From positions 8,930,501-8,994,500 of the forward strand of contig CM072347.1 in assembly GCA_036874045.1 (NCBI GenBank): a stretch of 64,000 nucleotides of DNA, read 5' to 3'. The stretch's first letter is position 1, and every line of letters begins with the position of its first letter. Origin of the DNA: Cymodocea nodosa (Eukaryota > Streptophyta > Magnoliopsida > Alismatales > Cymodoceaceae). Under the pieces are notes generated by a model. It was not told the origin of the DNA, searched no databases, and saw only the letters and a list, made by a program, of their open reading frames with translations. The position numbers and the translations under genes are program-made. This document shows, piece by piece, positions 60,337 through 64,000 of this stretch.

Positions 60337-60784
60337 ATGTATTGTCATTTGTCTATTTACTTGATTTCTAAATACAAAATGTAATATTTGTATTTATTGT
60401 TTGACTATTTGAACAATACATTTTACTGTAAATGTATTTTCATTCTTATTAATGTTTATAGAAAATTTAGTTGTACATACTTGTCTCTCGATTTTTATTC
60501 TATGTAATCATCTTTTTGATTAATGACAAAAAGGGGGAGATGATTATGAGTTTAAATGCATATATTAAAAAGGGGGAGATGATTATGTGGTTGTTGAAAT
60601 TTTTTTGAAAGTTTTACTTTTAAGAGATGATTTTTACACAAACAACAGAAATAAGATTAAGTGAACTTAAGTCAACAAACTTGTTTGTTGAATTAAAACT
60701 TAACCCAACGAAGTTACTTCGTTGAGTTAAACATATTTCATAATTGATTTAATATGGTTTTATCATCATAAAAAAGGGGGAGAT
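60337..60784 (+). other. A4 3' tail with three polypurine runs
   Basis: AAAAAGGGGGAGATG occurs near 60527 and again near 60568, then the LTR-adjacent AAAAAAGGGGGAGA near 60770-60783. The first two are followed by the same ATGATTATG, so this is a local duplication. No gene. Confidence 0.75.
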
Positions 60785-61323
60785 TGTTGACTATTTTGTT
60801 TTGATGATGTGTGCTAAACGAATGTAATCATATTTACTCAATTACTATTGTTTGTGTAAGTAAATTTAGAACATAAATTAATATAGAAAAAGTTTACTAA
60901 TATAAATACTTGTCTGTAATAGATCTGAAATTATGCTATGTTAAATAACTAGTCATTAAGTTATACTAACTTTTCATTTAACTAAACGTTAAGTTAACGT
61001 GTATTTTTATTATAAAGCATGATATGTTTTATAGTTATCTTTTCTGTATCATGTACAATGCACGTTAAGACAACTCATTGAGTTAGTGTGTTTTTTGTAT
61101 AAAGGTCATGTGAGAACTCGTTGAGTTATAGGCTTAAAGGTTAAAATAAGTCACATGAAAAATTGTTAAGTTAGTGAGCAAAAGGTTAAAATGAAGAGAC
61201 GAACTCGTTAAGTTAGTATTATGCTCGTGGTGAAATTAAACTTTATGAATGTTGAATTGTATCATGTGAGTTGCACATATTTAACTCGTTAAGTTAATAT
61301 AACTACACACATTGGGTTGCTAT
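60785..61323 (+). repeat. A4 3' LTR, piece 1
   Basis: TGTTGACTATTTTGTTTTGA onward, the usual A LTR start with one change. S interrupts it at the GCTAT duplication. Confidence 0.88.
61319..61323. repeat. Target-site duplication GCTAT of S
   Basis: GCTAT at 61319-61323 and 62913-62917. Without S, the sequence GTTGCTATATTGAACACTAA matches the A3 LTR. Confidence 0.92.
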
Positions 61324-62912
61324 TGTTGAGCTATATTTTGAGCTCCAGTTTTACTGCAAGTGCATAGTTCCTTTGATGTACATGGCAAATACAGGTCATT
61401 CTTCCACAAGGATTGTGTTTATGACTTAATCAATTATTACTCAACTTGTTCTTCAAGCTCTTAGCTATACTTCAGTAAATTAATGACATGTGAATGTAGA
61501 ATAATCAAAATTAACACAAGCTCACAAATCATGTAGTTTCAAGGCAATGTGTAGTGGAAAATGGTGATGTGAATCAATTTCTTTACTTGTAAATCTATCA
61601 ACCCATTCAATTATAACATGCACACAAGTTCCACGTGATTTTAGAAGTTATATCAATGCATAAAAATTGAGGAAAGAAAAATAAAATACGAAGATACAAT
61701 AGGCTATGCTACTCTATTCTAATTTATACTAAATGCATGCAACTATGCTATTTGCTAATCTAGCTAAACTATACTATACTACTTGCATTAGAAATTCTTT
61801 TTGGAGATTGATTTGGACAAAATGTGATCAATATAAGATATAACAAATTCCGCTAACTACTGAAATTAAAATTAACAACTAAGGTAAATGAGAGGTTCTT
61901 CATTAAGAAGAAATTCAACACAATGTACTTCCAAGTTCTTATACTCCTCTTCTTCTCCTTTAATCAACACTTCACATTCATATGTGCCAAGTATACCATA
62001 CATAGGTGTCGACCACTCTTGTGGAAGCCCTATGTATGGTCCCAATGAATCAAGTGAATGTAAACTGAAATTAAGAGAACAATGCAGTAATTAAACTTGA
62101 ACACACATTTAATCCTACTAAGACATCATAAACAATAAGTGTATCTCTAACAAACTCTTCTAGCTTTCCTCTACTACAAGAAAACAAACTTTCTAAGGGC
62201 TGTCACTACCTTGGTGAGCTTTGAAAATCTGTAGTAGAGGAACTTGCACAATGGAGCTTAACTAGGGAGCTTGGGAAGAGCTTTCACTCTCACAAGAATG
62301 CTCGGATGCTTAGCCGCGTCTCCACCTCTCGCACGCATTTTTTCCTGGACGCCGAACTCTTGGTCGCGTATATTTCCCTTCCACAATATTTCCTTCGCCC
62401 TTAAATAATTCTCTCCATCGGGCGGATATCACCAAGCGAACGGATTCTCCGTCGCGCGTACGTCTCTCGCACGTGCTTCTCTTGCATGTGTTCCCACCAA
62501 CTTCCAACATCGAATGTATCACCCTCCAATGAGAATCCATAGATCTAAGGGAGCCAATGAGGTGTTGGCATGTCCACTTCTTTAAAGTTTAGTCCACCAA
62601 CTTTGATTATTTACATCTTCTTTTTGTCTTTTGCAATAAGCTCCTTCCACATGTGTGTTACCTATAATTAATGGAAATTGAACTCCAAGAGATGTTAGCC
62701 AACATAGGATAGGACATTTAAAATAAAATCAATGAGTTATATGTAAAATTATATCTAATGGGGATGCACTTGTTAATTAAATTTCTATATTGCACTATAT
62801 TTCAAGACTTATATTACCCATAATTAATATCATTTATCCACCATAGATAGATAATATCATGCAAAATTACTTATAAAATTCATTAAAAATGGGCAAAATT
62901 AAAGCTTGAACA
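61324..62912. mobile_element. S: probable solo LTR of another LTR family
   Basis: A 1,589-bp insertion with TGTTGAGC at the left and TTGAACA at the right (TGTT...AACA ends) and a 5-bp target duplication GCTAT. It has no PBS, polypurine tract or protein signature, and does not match A or B beyond the ends. The ends and the duplication size fit a solo LTR. Part of it (about 62290-62520) is much richer in G+C than the rest of the window, and it has a hairpin at 61995-62040. The phrase TGCAAGTGCATAGTTCC with CTTCCACAAGGATTG near the left end recalls other plant LTRs, from memory only. A non-autonomous element is possible. Orientation unknown. Confidence 0.72.
61995..62040. repeat. Nested inverted repeat (hairpin) in S
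   Basis: Outer arms ACCATACATAGG (61995-62006) and CCTATGTATGGT (62029-62040) are perfect complements. Inside are CCAC (62013-62016) and GTGG (62021-62024) around a TCTT loop. Role unknown. Confidence 0.8.
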
Positions 62913-62917
62913 GCTAT

Positions 62918-63983
62918 ATTGAACACTAAGGCAACACGTTAGGTTAGTGTTATAAACTTAAAGTTATTATTATTGCACATGGTAAATACTTTATTGTAAA
63001 AACATTTGTTTATTACTAGATTAGTGAGTTATTAGATTTTTCGGAGACTTACAACTGTAACTATCTGATACTTAAATTGTTTTCAGTAAGTTAGCATTTA
63101 ACCATTCAAAAGAAAGGTTAAGTTGGTTTGTTGAGTTAGTATAACACCACAGATTTAGTTCGTTAAGTTAGCTACAGTACTTGTCATGTGATTTGGCACA
63201 TGATGAACTCGTTAAGTTATAAATCTACTTGTTTTACTCATTTAGTTAACATTAACACAACGACTTGTTATTACACTTGATGGAAAATTTTTAGACAAAA
63301 AAGTTTATTTAGCATGAAATTTTTCAGAGATCCAAGATTGATGATTAAATAAAATTCTAAAGAAAAATGTGGGTTAAAACGTGTGTATTTCGATGAAGGA
63401 AAAAGAGAAGACGTGAAGAGTGGAAAACTAATTGTGGTTAAATGTGGAGGATATGCATGAAATGAAGATATAGTATAAAAGGCATAGAATTCTCGTAATC
63501 AATTATCCCTGCACACCAAATGACATATATTTTTAGAGATCAAAACACCTCTTCGGGGAAAAGCTCTTAGATAGAAGAAAACTCAGTGAAGAAGAAAAAG
63601 TCAGATATATGTCACTAAAGATTTAAAGAATCAAAAGAAAGCAAATTCGATGAAGTAGAGAAAGTCAGATATTTGTCACTAAAGAATTGCAGAAGAAGAA
63701 GAAGTAGAAGAAAAACCTTAAATAGGGAGAAATGTTTTAAATTCTGTAAATTAGTTTTCTCTATTTGTAGTTATGAAATTGATTAGATGAAACATGGTAT
63801 CGTTATATAATTGCATTTGCAATTTCTGAGGAGAATTGAATTGTATATTGTAATTGAAACCTTGAATAAAATGATTTGATGAAAATAGTGTCTTGACTTG
63901 TTTTTAATTTTGAAGTTTCAATTATTCTTAAATATGTTAAAAATACAATTCACCCCTCTCTTGTGTAGTCATTCAATCCTACA
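62918..63983 (+). repeat. A4 3' LTR, piece 2
   Basis: Continues ATTGAACACTAAGGCAAC, includes the B-like block (about 63024-63132), the TATA-type GTATAAAAGG near 63473, AATAAA near 63868, and ends ATCCTACA at 63983. The last 17 bp of the window (63984-64000) are flank and cannot be assigned. Confidence 0.88.
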
Positions 63984-64000
63984 GTTGCACTCTTAACCAT

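Larger units (their letters stand above)
56949..63983 (+). mobile_element. A4: old Ty1/copia (SIRE-like) element, right part
   Basis: Plus-strand family A copy whose interior starts at AAAACTACTTACAAAG, matching the A3 spacer at about 22131. It contains the rest of the spacer, ORF3 (58070-60336), the tail with three polypurine runs, and the 3' LTR (60785-61323 and 62918-63983, about 1.6 kb), which is split by S. B1 lies at its left border, so its gag-pol should be off the window to the left. It is the most decayed A copy (well over ten breaks) and the outermost host of the nest, so it is the oldest. Confidence 0.85.

Noticed and set aside
61995-62040. Hairpin as a microRNA precursor or MITE
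   Set aside because: The stem is only 12 bp plus 4 bp, too short for a plant miRNA precursor, and it lies inside a larger unit with its own target duplication.
62310-62540. 76-codon minus-strand open frame in the GC-rich part of S
   Set aside because: It has no recognisable domain and lies in a CG-rich LTR-like segment where stop codons are rare by chance.
1-64000. Host protein genes, tRNA, rRNA or DNA transposons
   Set aside because: Every long open stretch belongs to gag, pol or ORF3 of the LTR elements or is an antisense shadow. The tRNA-like match TGGTATCAGAGC is only the primer-binding site. No terminal inverted repeats of a DNA transposon were seen.

Overview
This window is plant nuclear DNA, AT-rich, and almost entirely LTR retrotransposon. 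I see no host gene, tRNA or rRNA. The elements are Ty1/copia type: their pol runs protease, integrase, RT, RNase H; the primer-binding site matches initiator tRNA-Met; and the polypurine tract is AAAAAGGGGGAGA. One family (here 'A') also has very long LTRs (about 1.3-1.7 kb) and a third ORF after pol, which points to the SIRE/Maximus lineage. The host is a flowering plant, probably a eudicot; I cannot name the species.

There are two main families. Family A elements are about 11-13 kb, with LTRs running from TGTTGAGTA to GATCCTACA, gag, pol, a ~1.5 kb spacer, ORF3 and a 3' tail. Family B elements have LTRs running from TG(A/T)(A/T)AGGACC to GGTCCTAACA and a ~5 kb gag-pol interior with no third ORF seen. 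A third unit, S, is a probable solo LTR of another family.

The layout is a deep nest. A4 (plus strand) is the outermost element; its right part is at 56949-63983 and its left part lies off the window. B1 (minus) sits in A4. B1's left LTR (6101-6562 plus 32715-32879) is interrupted by A1 (plus, 1-6100) and by the solo LTR B' (plus, 6563-32709). B' contains A2 (minus, 7969-31898), and A2 contains A3 (plus, 14492-27578). B1's right LTR (37883-38142 and about 56263-56948) is interrupted by a partial B2 (minus, 38143 to about 56262). B2's left LTR holds A5 (minus, 38253-51229). A4's 3' LTR is interrupted by S (61324-62912). Five of these insertions are fixed to the base by 5-bp target-site duplications: CTCTT (B'), CCATC (A2), CCTAT (A3), GAAAT (A5) and GCTAT (S).

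All coding regions are decayed fossils and none looks whole. By-eye LTR comparison gives about 3% divergence for A3, about 4% for A2 and A5, and about 8% for B1. That order agrees with the nesting. With a commonly assumed plant rate of 1.3e-8 per site per year these are roughly 1, 1.5 and 3 million years, as rough estimates only.

The least ordinary signals are: a 444-bp tract identical between A1 and A3 inside otherwise 5-8% divergent pol; ~128-bp tandem repeats carrying a CACGTG core in family B LTRs; B-like motifs inside some family A LTRs; a third ORF that does not look like an envelope protein; a conserved internal polypurine run and splice-like sites in family A; and a GC-rich, hairpin-bearing solo LTR.
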